64,000 nucleotides of DNA from an uncultured Eubacteriales bacterium (GTDB taxonomy: Bacteria; Bacillota; Clostridia; Oscillospirales; Acutalibacteraceae), in contig CAKSLH010000004.1 of assembly GCA_934466515.1 (NCBI GenBank), forward strand, positions 1-64,000, written 5' to 3'. Below the pieces are notes generated by a model, which worked only from the letters and a program-made list of their open reading frames with translations, had not been told where the DNA came from and searched no databases. Below are positions 15,968 through 24,871 of the stretch, one piece after another. Each line of letters opens with the position of its first letter. Position 1 is the first letter of the stretch. The translations under genes and the position numbers were made by a program.

Positions 15968-18598
15968 ATGAGTAAAGAACTTGAAAAACAGTACGATCCG
16001 AAAAGTGTTGAGGATCGAATTTATCAGATGTGGCTTGACGGGCATTATTTCCACGCCAAGCGCGAAGAGGGCAAAAAGACCTATACAATTGTAATTCCGC
16101 CCCCGAATATTACCGGTCAGCTTCACATGGGACATGCGCTTGATAATACTCTGCAGGATATTTTAATAAGATTTAAAAGAATGCAGGGATTTGACACTCT
16201 ATGGATCCCCGGTACCGACCACGCCTCTATTGCGACTGAGGCAAAAATCGTTGAGGCGATGAGAAAAGAGGGCGTTACCAAAGCCGATATCGGAAGAGAC
16301 GGCTTTTTGGAGCGCGCTTGGAAGTGGAAAGAGCAGTACGGCGGAAGAATTATAGAACAGCTTAAAAAAATGGGCTCCTCCTGCGATTGGGACAGAGAGC
16401 GTTTCACTCTTGACGAGGGCTGTTCAAAGGCCGTAAAGGAAGTTTTCGTAAAGCTTTATGATAAGGGTCTTATCTATAGGGGCGAAAGAATTATAAACTG
16501 GTGTCCCCACTGCCACACTTCGATTTCCGACGCAGAGGTTGAATATGAGGAGCAGGCAGGCTTTTTCTGGCATTTAAGATATCCCTTTGCCGACGGCAGC
16601 GGATATCTTGAGCTCGCTACCACAAGACCCGAAACCCTTCTCGGAGATACAGCGGTAGCGGTAAACCCCGAGGATGAAAGATACAAGGCTTTAATAGGCA
16701 AAAAGCTTATTCTTCCTATTGTACACCGTGAAATTCCCGTAATTGCGGACAGCTATGTTGAAACCGATTTCGGAACAGGCGTTGTAAAAATTACGCCTGC
16801 GCATGACCCCAATGACTTTGAGGTCGGCTTAAGGCATAATCTTGAGGTTATAAATGTTCTGACCGACGACGCAAGGATTACCGACGATTATCCTGCTTAC
16901 GCAGGCCTTGACAGATACGAGGCAAGAAAGAAAATCGTTGAGGACCTCGAAAAAGAGGGCGCGCTCGTTAAGGTTGAGCCTTATACCCATAATGTCGGCA
17001 CCTGCTACCGCTGCGGAACAACGGTTGAGCCTAAGGTTTCAAAGCAGTGGTTCGTTAAAATGGAGCCTCTGGCTAAGCCTGCCATAGATGCGGTTAAAAA
17101 GGGCGTTACAAAATTCGTTCCTCAGAGATTTGAAAAGGTTTATTTCCACTGGCTTGAAAATATCAGAGACTGGTGTATTTCCCGTCAGCTTTGGTGGGGT
17201 CACCGCATTCCTGCGTGGTACTGCGACGATTGCGGAGAAATAACCGTCAGCAAAGAGGATGCGAAAAAATGCGCCCATTGCGGCAGCACTCATATTCATC
17301 AGGACCCCGATACGCTTGATACTTGGTTTTCTTCGGCACTCTGGCCGTTTTCAACGCTCGGTTGGCCTGAAATGACAGAGGATTTCAAGCATTATTACCC
17401 GACAAACACCCTTGTAACGGGCTATGATATAATTCCTTTCTGGGTTATGAGAATGATGTTCTCGGGACTTGAGCAAACAGGCGAGGTTCCGTTTGATACG
17501 GTTCTTATTCACGGACTTGTAAGAGACTCTCAGGGCAGAAAGATGTCGAAATCCTTGGGTAACGGCGTTGACCCGCTTGAGGTTATTGATAAATACGGCG
17601 CCGACGCACTCAGATTTTCCCTTGCTACCGGCAACAGCCCCGGAAACGATATGAGATATATCCCCGAAAGGGTTGAGGCAAGCAGAAACTTTGCGAATAA
17701 AATCTGGAATGCCGCAAGATTTATTTTGATGAATCTTGAAAAAGGCGAGGTTAAGGACTTGAACTGCTTAAAGCTTGCGGTTGAGGATAAATGGATCTTA
17801 ACCAAGTTTAACGCTCTTGTTTGCGAGGTAACCGAAAATCTCGAAAAATTCGAGCTCGGTCTTGCCGTTTCAAAGCTTTATGACTTTATATGGGATATTT
17901 TCTGCGATTGGTATATCGAAATCTGCAAATCCCGTCTTTTTGCGGATAATAAGGAAGAAAAGGACACCGCGTGCTCGGTGCTTACCTATGTGTTTAACGG
18001 TACGCTTGCTCTTCTTCACCCCTTTATGCCGTTTATAACAGAGGAAATTTGGCAGTCTATGCCGCACTTAGGCGAGGCGCTTATGATTTCCCCTTGGCCT
18101 GTTTTTGACAAAAATCTTGATTTCCCCGAGGAAAAGGAAGACTTTGAGAAGATAATGGGCGTTATCAAGGCGATAAGAAACCGCAGAGCCGAAATGAATG
18201 TTCCGCCCTCTAAAAAAGTAACCGTTAATATCGAAACCGAGCTTTTAAGCGTTTTCAGCGCAGGTATTCCTTATATCTGCCGCTTGGCTTATGCAAGCGA
18301 GGTAAATATCGCAAAAGAGGTTTCGCATGATAAGAGCATAAGCATAGTTTGCGAAAAGGCGAATGTTTATATGCCGATGAAGGAGCTTGTCGATGTTGAA
18401 AAAGAGCTTGAAAGGCTTTCAAAGGACAGGCAAAAGGCATTAGTCGATAAGGAATTCTTCGAAAAGAAGTTAAATAACGCAGGCTTTATGGCTAAGGCGC
18501 CCGAAAAGGTTGTCGAGGCTCAGCGCGAGGGCTTTAAAAAGGCCGAAGAAAAAATAGCCAAGATAGACGAGGCTATAAACGAGATGAAAAACATCTGA
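15968..18598 (+). CDS. valS: Valyl-tRNA synthetase
   Basis: This cytoplasmic class I synthetase charges tRNA-Val. The 876-residue protein has the HIGH-type motif PPNITGQLHMGHA near residue 45, an editing domain (TTRPETLLGDTAVAV, DFGTGVVKITPAHDPND), zinc-type cysteine pairs (CYRCG, CDDCG, CAHCG), KMSKS beginning at K525, an anticodon-binding domain, and a C-terminal coiled coil of about 65 residues. No T-box leader is visible in the 19 bases before it, so it is co-transcribed with parC or uses a promoter inside that gene. Confidence 0.97.
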   Translation: MSKELEKQYDPKSVEDRIYQMWLDGHYFHAKREEGKKTYTIVIPPPNITGQLHMGHALDNTLQDILIRFKRMQGFDTLWIPGTDHASIATEAKIVEAMRKEGVTKADIGRDGFLERAWKWKEQYGGRIIEQLKKMGSSCDWDRERFTLDEGCSKAVKEVFVKLYDKGLIYRGERIINWCPHCHTSISDAEVEYEEQAGFFWHLRYPFADGSGYLELATTRPETLLGDTAVAVNPEDERYKALIGKKLILPIVHREIPVIADSYVETDFGTGVVKITPAHDPNDFEVGLRHNLEVINVLTDDARITDDYPAYAGLDRYEARKKIVEDLEKEGALVKVEPYTHNVGTCYRCGTTVEPKVSKQWFVKMEPLAKPAIDAVKKGVTKFVPQRFEKVYFHWLENIRDWCISRQLWWGHRIPAWYCDDCGEITVSKEDAKKCAHCGSTHIHQDPDTLDTWFSSALWPFSTLGWPEMTEDFKHYYPTNTLVTGYDIIPFWVMRMMFSGLEQTGEVPFDTVLIHGLVRDSQGRKMSKSLGNGVDPLEVIDKYGADALRFSLATGNSPGNDMRYIPERVEASRNFANKIWNAARFILMNLEKGEVKDLNCLKLAVEDKWILTKFNALVCEVTENLEKFELGLAVSKLYDFIWDIFCDWYIEICKSRLFADNKEEKDTACSVLTYVFNGTLALLHPFMPFITEEIWQSMPHLGEALMISPWPVFDKNLDFPEEKEDFEKIMGVIKAIRNRRAEMNVPPSKKVTVNIETELLSVFSAGIPYICRLAYASEVNIAKEVSHDKSISIVCEKANVYMPMKELVDVEKELERLSKDRQKALVDKEFFEKKLNNAGFMAKAPEKVVEAQREGFKKAEEKIAKIDEAINEMKNI

Positions 18599-18614
18599 AC
18601 CGGAGGCGGTTTTA

Positions 18615-18887
18615 ATGAAATCAACGGGAATTGTCCGACAGCTTGACAGCATGGGAAGAATTGTTATTCCAAAGGAGCTCAGGTGTCAATTGGGGCTCAG
18701 AGCTAATATTGACAGCGTCGAGATTTATATGGATGGCGGAAATATCGTTCTTCGAAAATTCCGCCCCACATGCGCTTTTTGCGACAGGCTGACAGACGGA
18801 GTGGAGTTAAACGGAATAACAGTCTGCCCGTCATGCGTCGAAAAGCTTGAAAAGCTTTTAAAGGACGAGGAACAACCGACGGAATAA
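18615..18887 (+). CDS. AbrB-type transcription regulator with a C-terminal zinc ribbon
   Basis: This 90-residue protein combines an AbrB/MazE-like swapped-hairpin DNA-binding domain (residues 1-50; GIVRQLDSMGRIVIPKELR) with four cysteines at 53, 56, 71 and 74 (CAFC and CPSC). The cysteines are spaced as in a zinc ribbon. The domain order resembles a shortened SpoVT in which the GAF-like sensor is replaced by a metal-binding knuckle. It starts 17 bases after valS with GGAGGCGG upstream. Target genes are unknown. Confidence 0.8.
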   Translation: MKSTGIVRQLDSMGRIVIPKELRCQLGLRANIDSVEIYMDGGNIVLRKFRPTCAFCDRLTDGVELNGITVCPSCVEKLEKLLKDEEQPTE

Positions 18888-18900
18888 TTATTTATTATAG

Positions 18901-18929
18901 TTGACTTTTAAATGTCTTTACTGTATAAT
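18901..18929 (+). promoter_or_regulatory. Sigma-A promoter of argH
   Basis: TTGACT (18901-18906) and TATAAT (18924-18929) are spaced by 17 bases. The expected start is near 18936, about 45 bases before the argH ATG. Confidence 0.8.
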
Positions 18930-18949
18930 AATGCGGTAAAGACATTTAA
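18908..18949. promoter_or_regulatory. 14-bp perfect inverted repeat spanning the argH promoter
   Basis: TTAAATGTCTTTAC (18908-18921) is the exact reverse complement of GTAAAGACATTTAA (18936-18949), with a 14-base spacer that contains the -10 box. It could be an operator, or a terminator for the upstream valS-abrB transcript since the right arm is followed by TTTTTG. The spacer TGTATAATAATGCG only loosely resembles an ArgR box. Confidence 0.6.
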
Positions 18950-18980
18950 TTTTTGCATAAATATTCAAAAAGGTGATAAT

Positions 18981-20363
18981 ATGGCAAAGCTTTGGGCAGG
19001 AAGAACGAGCGGAGAGATAAATAAAACGGCGGAGGAATTCAATTCTTCTATCGGAATTGATAAGCTGATGTACAGGGAGGATATAAAGGGCAGCATTGCG
19101 CATGCGAAAATGCTTTCGAAATGCGGTATCATAACCGAGGAAGAGGGAAAAGCGCTTACACAGGGTCTTGAAAAGCTTTTAGAGGAGCTTAATTCGGGGG
19201 AACTTAAAATCGACGAATCAAGCGAGGATATCCACACTTTTGTTGAACAGTGTTTAACACAAATGATAGGCGAAACAGGTAAAAAGCTTCACACCGCAAG
19301 AAGCAGAAACGATCAGGTAGCTTTAGATACAAGACTTTATCTTAAAAAGCAGTGCGATGAGATTTCAGTGCTTTTAAAGGAAAATATAATAACACTTACT
19401 AAAAGAGCACAGGAATATAAAAGCGCGATAATGCCCGGATATACACATCTTCAGCGCGCCCAGCCTATAGTTTTCGGACATCATCTGCTTTCCTATGCCT
19501 TTATGTTTTTGCGCGATATCGGAAGAATAGCAGACTGCAAAAAGAGAATGAATGTTTCTCCGATAGGCTCTTGCGCCTTGGCGGGAACGACTTATAATAC
19601 CGACAGAATTTATGAAGCGGAGCTTTTGGGGTTTGACGGAATTTGCGAAAACTCCATTGACGGCGTTTCCGACAGGGATTTTATAGCCGAGCTTTTAAGT
19701 TGTCTTTCAATTTTAATGATGCACCTTTCAAGATTTTGCGAGGAGATTATTCTCTGGTCAAGCTTTGAATTCGGATTTGTTAAGCTTGACGACGCTTATA
19801 CAACCGGCTCTTCAATAATGCCGCAAAAGAAAAATCCCGATATGGCGGAGCTTATAAGAGGAAAGACAGGCAGAGTCTACGGTGAGCTTACCGCAATGCT
19901 TACAACCCTTAAGGGTCTGCCCCTTGCATACAATAAGGATATGCAGGAGGATAAAGCGGGCGTGTTTGATGCATGCGAAACCGTGAAAATCTGCCTTGAG
20001 GTTTTAAACAGAATGGTTTTAACCCTTAAAGCTGATACCGAAAAAATGAGACAGGCGGCAGGCAAGGGCTTTATAAACGCAACCGACCTTGCGGATTATC
20101 TCGTAACAAAGGGTCTGCCCTTTAGAAGCGCCTATAAGCTTTCGGGCGAAATCGTAAATCTTTGCAGCAACATGGATACCGTGCTCGAAGAACTGCCTTT
20201 AGAAGAATATAAAAAATTCAGTCCGCTTTTTGAAAGCGACCTTTATGAGTTTATCTCGCTTGAAAACTGCGCCGCAAAAAGAATAAGCCGCGGCGGAACA
20301 GGCCTCGGCTCGGTTGAAAAACAGATTGAGATAATAAAAAATCAATTGAAAACTGAAAATTGA
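18981..20363 (+). CDS. argH: Argininosuccinate lyase
   Basis: ArgH splits argininosuccinate to arginine and fumarate, the last step of arginine synthesis. The 460-residue protein begins AKLWAGRTSG, has the substrate motifs HTARSRNDQVALD and TDRDF-like VSDRDFIAE, and the superfamily signature GSSIMPQKKNPD. AAGGTGATAAT precedes the ATG at 18981. The longer reading from 18912 would run through the -10 box and is rejected. No other arg gene is in the window, so it is probably expressed alone. Confidence 0.96.
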   Translation: MAKLWAGRTSGEINKTAEEFNSSIGIDKLMYREDIKGSIAHAKMLSKCGIITEEEGKALTQGLEKLLEELNSGELKIDESSEDIHTFVEQCLTQMIGETGKKLHTARSRNDQVALDTRLYLKKQCDEISVLLKENIITLTKRAQEYKSAIMPGYTHLQRAQPIVFGHHLLSYAFMFLRDIGRIADCKKRMNVSPIGSCALAGTTYNTDRIYEAELLGFDGICENSIDGVSDRDFIAELLSCLSILMMHLSRFCEEIILWSSFEFGFVKLDDAYTTGSSIMPQKKNPDMAELIRGKTGRVYGELTAMLTTLKGLPLAYNKDMQEDKAGVFDACETVKICLEVLNRMVLTLKADTEKMRQAAGKGFINATDLADYLVTKGLPFRSAYKLSGEIVNLCSNMDTVLEELPLEEYKKFSPLFESDLYEFISLENCAAKRISRGGTGLGSVEKQIEIIKNQLKTEN

Positions 20364-20468
20364 AAATGAAAAATTAACAACGGCTGACTCTGTCATTTTA
20401 TCACCGCCGTGAGACCATTATATATACATTTTTTTATATTTTTCAAGTGTCTATTTTTGCTGAAGCTA

Positions 20469-20662
20469 AAACAAGGCTCCCTTCTTATTGACGAATGTCA
20501 ATACAGAGGGGAGCTGTCGCGCTTTATGCGCGACTGAGGGGTATTTTTCTAAATACTAGACGCTAGATTTTAGATATTAGACCAATGTGTGCCTGTCGGC
20601 ACGAAAAGTTAATAAAATTCATTTAAGTCTAATATCTACCGTCTAACATCTAATGTCTAGCG
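20469..20662. repeat. Modular hairpin repeat, copy D
   Basis: This copy lies between the convergent argH and spoVT genes. It has GGCTCCCTTC, the stem ATTGACGAATGTCAAT, GAGGGGAGC, and the GTCGCGC/GCGCGAC hairpin, as in copy A but inverted. Degenerate TAGATATTAGAC and TCTAATATCTACCGTCTAAC tracts flank a remnant of the GTGCCTGTCGGCAC hairpin. The AAACCC...GGGTTT block is missing, so it is an internally shortened form. Confidence 0.7.
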
Positions 20663-21187
20663 TTATGTCTTACTGCCCAAAAACTGGGAGGCTACCGATA
20701 TAAGCCTTTCGTCGGATAAGGTAAGCTCCTTTTCGCTCTTTCCCGATAAAAGAACAATTGCCCCTGTTATATCCCCTGCCGAAATTACGGGTGAAACAAG
20801 CAAAATGTTGTCGTTTAAAAATTCAAGCGCCTTTGTTTCGCCGTTGGGCTTATATAGCTTTCTCTGCTCCATTATGCTTTCAAGCTCAGGCGTGATTCTT
20901 TTGTTTTCAGTAAGCAGCTTTGAAATTCCCGCACAGGCAACCGCATGGTCCCTGTCGCAGATTATAAGCGGAATTTTGATTTCTTCAAACAAGGTTCTTG
21001 CAAGCTCTTCCGCCCCGTCGGAAAGCTCGCCCATAGGCGAATATTTTTTAAAAATGACCTCTCCGCTCATGTTTGTATAAATTTCTAAGGGGTCGCCCTC
21101 GCGAAGTCTCATAGTTCTGCGGATTTCCTTTGGTATAACGACCCGTCCGAGGTCGTCTATCCGTCTAACAATACCGGTTGCTTTCAT
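20663..21187 (-). CDS. spoVT: Stage V sporulation protein T
   Basis: SpoVT is the forespore AbrB-family regulator that tunes late sigma-G genes. The 174-residue protein has the N-terminal AbrB domain (MKATGIVRRIDDLGRVVIPKE, RLREGDPLEIY) and a C-terminal GAF-like domain from about residue 55. The ATG at 21187 is chosen because AGGGAG lies about seven bases upstream; eight more residues in the open frame are not part of the family. It shows that the organism has at least part of the endospore programme. It is a neighbour of the shorter AbrB protein at 18615. Confidence 0.93.
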   Translation of the reverse strand: MKATGIVRRIDDLGRVVIPKEIRRTMRLREGDPLEIYTNMSGEVIFKKYSPMGELSDGAEELARTLFEEIKIPLIICDRDHAVACAGISKLLTENKRITPELESIMEQRKLYKPNGETKALEFLNDNILLVSPVISAGDITGAIVLLSGKSEKELTLSDERLISVASQFLGSKT

Positions 21188-21273
21188 ATATAATCTCCCT
21201 TTTTGGTGCAAAATAACGCAAAATCTGTACTTTTGTATTATTTACTTGAAAAGGAAAATTATTCACAATCGCT

Positions 21274-22056
21274 TTATATCTCCAGCCTTGCCTTTTTATT
21301 CTGCAGTCTGAACTGATACGGCGTTACTCCCGTTTCCTTTAAAAAATTGCGGTGGAAGGTCGAGGGGTCGTCAAATCCGCATTCGAATATTATTTTTGAA
21401 AGCGGCATTTCAGATGTCATAAGCAGGGATTTTGCCTTGTTTACCTTCAGGTTTATCATATACTGGTGGGGTGTAATATTCATTGAGCTTTTGAACTTCT
21501 TTATAAGATAATCCTTGGAATATCCCAATTCCTCGGCAAGATCGTTTATATGATATTTTTTTGATGTGCCGTTCTGCATAAGACGGCACATTTTTTCTAT
21601 CAGCGGATCGGACGAGACATTTTTAGAACCTAAGGAATTCAGAAGCTTCATAAAGGAAAGGCTTTTTTGAAAAAAATTACTGTTCGGATTGGTTTCTACC
21701 TGATTCAGGTCAAAAATAAGGGGCAGAAGAGTCTCTTTTGAAAACGTTCCTCTTATAGGAAGCCCTTTTTCATTATCGGTTACAGGCGCGGTGAAATGAA
21801 CGAAATAATAGTAAGGCAAAAGGCTTGGCTTTGGTCCTGTCTGGTGTCCGCCGGACTTCTGAATATAGTATTCGTTTGGACTAAGAGAGATTTCAGTTCC
21901 GTTTTCCCTGAAAATCAGCGTTCCCTCAAGCATAAGTATAAGAACATTTTCGGTTGAAATTCGCTCAATGTGCTTTTCGCCCTTTATAAATCTGCGAAAG
22001 CAGGAAAATTCGTATTTCGGCAATACGTTTAAATCAAGGAATTCGGCATTTTCCAT
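21274..22056 (-). CDS. AraC-family regulator with a cupin-like sensor domain
   Basis: The 260-residue protein has an N-terminal beta-rich sensor (about 1-140, including NVLILMLEGTLIFRENG) and a C-terminal double helix-turn-helix (about 160-255; INDLAEELGYSKDYLIKKFK and FECGFDDPSTFHRNFLKETGVTPYQF). This build is typical of sugar-sensing activators. It is divergent from the first glycan cassette, 273 bases away, and is the probable regulator of it. GGAGAC lies upstream of the ATG. Confidence 0.88.
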   Translation of the reverse strand: MENAEFLDLNVLPKYEFSCFRRFIKGEKHIERISTENVLILMLEGTLIFRENGTEISLSPNEYYIQKSGGHQTGPKPSLLPYYYFVHFTAPVTDNEKGLPIRGTFSKETLLPLIFDLNQVETNPNSNFFQKSLSFMKLLNSLGSKNVSSDPLIEKMCRLMQNGTSKKYHINDLAEELGYSKDYLIKKFKSSMNITPHQYMINLKVNKAKSLLMTSEMPLSKIIFECGFDDPSTFHRNFLKETGVTPYQFRLQNKKARLEI

Positions 22057-22086
22057 AATTTGTCTCCTTGTATATGAGATAAATAT

Positions 22087-22115
22087 AGAATACCATATAT
22101 TGATTTATAATTCAA
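22087..22115 (-). promoter_or_regulatory. Promoter of the AraC-type regulator
   Basis: On the minus strand TTGAAT (22115-22110) and TATTCT (22092-22087) are spaced by 17 bases. Together with the oppositely directed promoter at 22166 it leaves about 50 bases for shared regulation. Confidence 0.55.
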
Positions 22116-22165
22116 CTATTAGAGAAAATATCTCTTTTTGCAATATTTTCAGTCGCTTTTTGCTA

Positions 22166-22194
22166 TTGAGAATTGTATAAAAACAACATATAAT
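22166..22194 (+). promoter_or_regulatory. Promoter of the first glycan cassette
   Basis: TTGAGA (22166-22171) and TATAAT (22189-22194) are spaced by 17 bases. Transcription would begin near 22201, giving a 130-base leader before the first gene. No riboswitch core is recognised in the leader. Confidence 0.7.
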
Positions 22195-22329
22195 AAAAAT
22201 GGATATAAAATCTGTTGGATTTTCTTTGAAAATAGTTGATTGATTTTTGTAAAATCCGACAAGAAATGTTTGTAACCGCCGATTTTTAAAATGGAATATT
22301 TTTGCAATTTTTGGAAGGGGCATTAAAAA

Positions 22330-23898
22330 ATGAAAAGAAAATCAATGGTAAAATGGCTCAGCTTCGCGTTGACCCTTTGCTTGGCGTTTGCGTCGGTAAA
22401 TCTTATCGGAATTTCGGTAAGCGCCGCAGGCTTCAGCGGAAGCGGAAAGGGTACGGCGAAAAATCCTTACCTTGTAACTACCGCCGCTCAGCTTGACGAA
22501 ATGAGGAACAATCTCTCGGCAACCTATAAGCTTGCGAATAATATTGATATGTCGCAGATAGCAAGCTTTACTCCTATAGGTAAGTTCAGCGCTCCTTTTA
22601 CGGGCACATTCACCTGCGATACCGCGTCTGACGGAACTCCTAAATACATAATTAAAAACCTCACGATAAACCATCACCCTACAGGCGCAACGCTTGCCGA
22701 AAAATACAGCGGTTATAAAAAGGATAAATCAATGGGCTGGGAGGCAGGCTTCTTCGGACAGACGAAGAATGCGACCCTTAAAAATATCGTTATTTTAAAC
22801 GCCAATGTTACAAGCACCGTTGAGGGTAACTCTTCGATGAATTCTGACTGGTCAACAAATCCGGGAATGTCTTTGGAGCAGTCGGCAGGAATTCTTGTCG
22901 GAACCGCTCTTAATACAAAGATTACCGGATGCGGAAGCTCTGGTACGGTTAAATCGGCTTCAAACAATGTCGGCGGACTTATAGGAACTCTTTCTGCTGA
23001 AAAAGGAAAAACAAGCTCGGTTAAAAACAGCTATTCCTATGCGAATGTAACCTCAACCGGTATTTGGAATTCGGGCGGCTTCTGCGGAGGCAACGAAACC
23101 TATTGGGACGCGTATACGGGCAAGGTTACAATTTCAAACTGCTTTTATAACGGAACATTTTCGGGAAGCTATACAAGTGCCGGAGCCTTCAGCGGACCGA
23201 TGAGCAAATACGGCTCGACAATCAAAAACTGCTGGTCGGCAGGAAAGGTTCTTACAAGCTCTTCGGGCTGCTTCTATGCAACCGATGTTTACGGCTCGGG
23301 AATTCCTAAAAATACAGAGGTCTGCGAAAACTGCTATACATTATCGGTTATTGAGGGCAGAAATAAAGCGCAGACAAATAAAACCGTTACCAAAAACAAC
23401 TGGATAACAGACGCTGTAGGCGGACTTGAAATCGGCTTTGCCGCGGGCTCTCAGGCGGAAATAGGCGCGGCATTCGCTAATATTTCGGGATTTACCGTTG
23501 CCGCAGGCGCTTATCCTCAGCTTAAGGATGTTCACCCGATAACAAATCCCGACAGCTATGCTCCGCTTGCCGCAAATGAGGCAGATAATAAGGGACAGAC
23601 CGGAACCGACAGCAAAGCTTCTGACGGAGATAAGACCGATACCGCTGCCGACGCTGACAATACCGTAACCGAAGATACCGATAAATCTGGCGGCAAGGAT
23701 GAGATTTCCACCGTTATAGAAAATAAGGGTGCGAAGATAAGCACTGCCGAAAAGGTTTTATATGTTGTGCTTTCGGTTATAATCGTTCTTCTCATTGCGG
23801 CTACCGTTTTTGTAATTGTAAAATGGAGTTTGCTTATAAAGGGCGAAAAGCCGAAGAAAAATAACGCGGATATTACAGATGCCGTTAAAACAGAATAG
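22330..23898 (+). CDS. Membrane-anchored GLUG-type surface protein (cassette 1)
   Basis: This is a 522-residue secreted protein with a signal peptide (ending near VSAAGF), a repetitive beta-rich body, an Asp/Thr-rich linker (about 410-455) and a C-terminal membrane helix (about 470-498) with a Lys-rich cytoplasmic tail. The body opens with GKGTAKNPYLVTTAAQL and contains repeats of the type GGLIGT...VKNSYSYANVTS, the pattern of GLUG domains and beta-solenoid adhesins. A paralogue lies at 58940 and shares PFTGTFTCDT, SDGTPKY and NATLKN. GGAAGGGG precedes the ATG. It is probably a cell-surface glycan-binding or scaffolding protein; that function is inference. Confidence 0.7.
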   Translation: MKRKSMVKWLSFALTLCLAFASVNLIGISVSAAGFSGSGKGTAKNPYLVTTAAQLDEMRNNLSATYKLANNIDMSQIASFTPIGKFSAPFTGTFTCDTASDGTPKYIIKNLTINHHPTGATLAEKYSGYKKDKSMGWEAGFFGQTKNATLKNIVILNANVTSTVEGNSSMNSDWSTNPGMSLEQSAGILVGTALNTKITGCGSSGTVKSASNNVGGLIGTLSAEKGKTSSVKNSYSYANVTSTGIWNSGGFCGGNETYWDAYTGKVTISNCFYNGTFSGSYTSAGAFSGPMSKYGSTIKNCWSAGKVLTSSSGCFYATDVYGSGIPKNTEVCENCYTLSVIEGRNKAQTNKTVTKNNWITDAVGGLEIGFAAGSQAEIGAAFANISGFTVAAGAYPQLKDVHPITNPDSYAPLAANEADNKGQTGTDSKASDGDKTDTAADADNTVTEDTDKSGGKDEISTVIENKGAKISTAEKVLYVVLSVIIVLLIAATVFVIVKWSLLIKGEKPKKNNADITDAVKTE

Positions 23899-23914
23899 AA
23901 AGGAAGAAAAATAA

Positions 23915-24856
23915 ATGTCAAGGCTTAAGACAAAAAACAACAGGCTTAAATTAAAAAATAATTTAGCCTATCTGTTGTTTATTCTTCCGGGGCTTGCCTC
24001 AATGATTCTGTTTCATTATATCCCCGTTTTCGGTATGGTGCTTGCCTTCAAGGAGTATAACTACCGCGACGGAATTTTCGGCAGTCCTTGGGTAGGGTTT
24101 AAAAACTTTAAAAACTTTTTCGATTCGGGAGATATGGTAAGGGTTATAAGAAATACCGTAGGCTACAATATCGCTTGGATGCTTCTTGTAAACCTGATGC
24201 TTGGTATGATAGTTGCGATTTTGCTCTACGATGTTAAATCAAAACGCGCGAATAAGCTTTATCAGACCGCAATGCTTATTCCGAACTTCCTTTCATGGGT
24301 TGTTGTCGCTTATGTAGGATATGTAATCTTAAGCCCTACGAACGGCGTTCTTACTTTAGCTCTTAAGGGAATGGGCGTGGATGTTGTTAATCTTTATTCT
24401 TCAAGAGAAGCGGCAAAATACTGGCCTTATATACTGACCTTCTTTGAAATCTGGAAGGATGTCGGAATGGCAAGTCTTTATTACTATGCCGCGCTCCTAT
24501 CTATTGACACCTCGCTTTATGAAGCCGCCGCGCTTGACGGAGCAGGAAAGTTCAAGCAGATGATTTATGTATCTCTGCCCGAGCTTATGCCTATGGCAAG
24601 CATGGTTTTAATTCTTCGAATGGGTCAGGTTTTGTCGGGCGGAATGGATATCTTCTATCAGATGACCTTAGACTCGGGCGCGCTTTACAGCACAACCGAA
24701 ACCTTGGCGGTTTATCTCTACCACGGACTTGCAGGTAAGTATACCGTAGGTGTAACAAGCGCCGTCGGAATTTTCCAGTCGGCAGTCGGACTTGTCCTTT
24801 TGATAGTCACAAATACGATTATCAAAAAGGTAAATCCCGAGAATTCAGTTTATTAA
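23915..24856 (+). CDS. Sugar ABC importer permease (LplB type, cassette 1)
   Basis: This 313-residue permease has six predicted membrane helices and the EAA loop YEAAALDGAGKFKQMIYVSLPEL near residue 205. LplB/YtcP-type permeases import complex oligosaccharides. The sequence YIPVFGMVLAFKEYNY and GSPWVGFKNFKNFF are hallmarks of that group. It is 17 bases after the GLUG gene and 16 before its partner permease. No ATPase gene is in the cassette, so a shared MsmK-type ATPase elsewhere is expected. Confidence 0.92.
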   Translation: MSRLKTKNNRLKLKNNLAYLLFILPGLASMILFHYIPVFGMVLAFKEYNYRDGIFGSPWVGFKNFKNFFDSGDMVRVIRNTVGYNIAWMLLVNLMLGMIVAILLYDVKSKRANKLYQTAMLIPNFLSWVVVAYVGYVILSPTNGVLTLALKGMGVDVVNLYSSREAAKYWPYILTFFEIWKDVGMASLYYYAALLSIDTSLYEAAALDGAGKFKQMIYVSLPELMPMASMVLILRMGQVLSGGMDIFYQMTLDSGALYSTTETLAVYLYHGLAGKYTVGVTSAVGIFQSAVGLVLLIVTNTIIKKVNPENSVY

Positions 24857-24871
24857 GAAAGGGGAATTTTA

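Noticed and set aside
18912..18980. Upstream extension of argH
   Set aside because: It runs through the -10 box of a near-perfect promoter; the family start MAKLWAGRTSG is at 18981.
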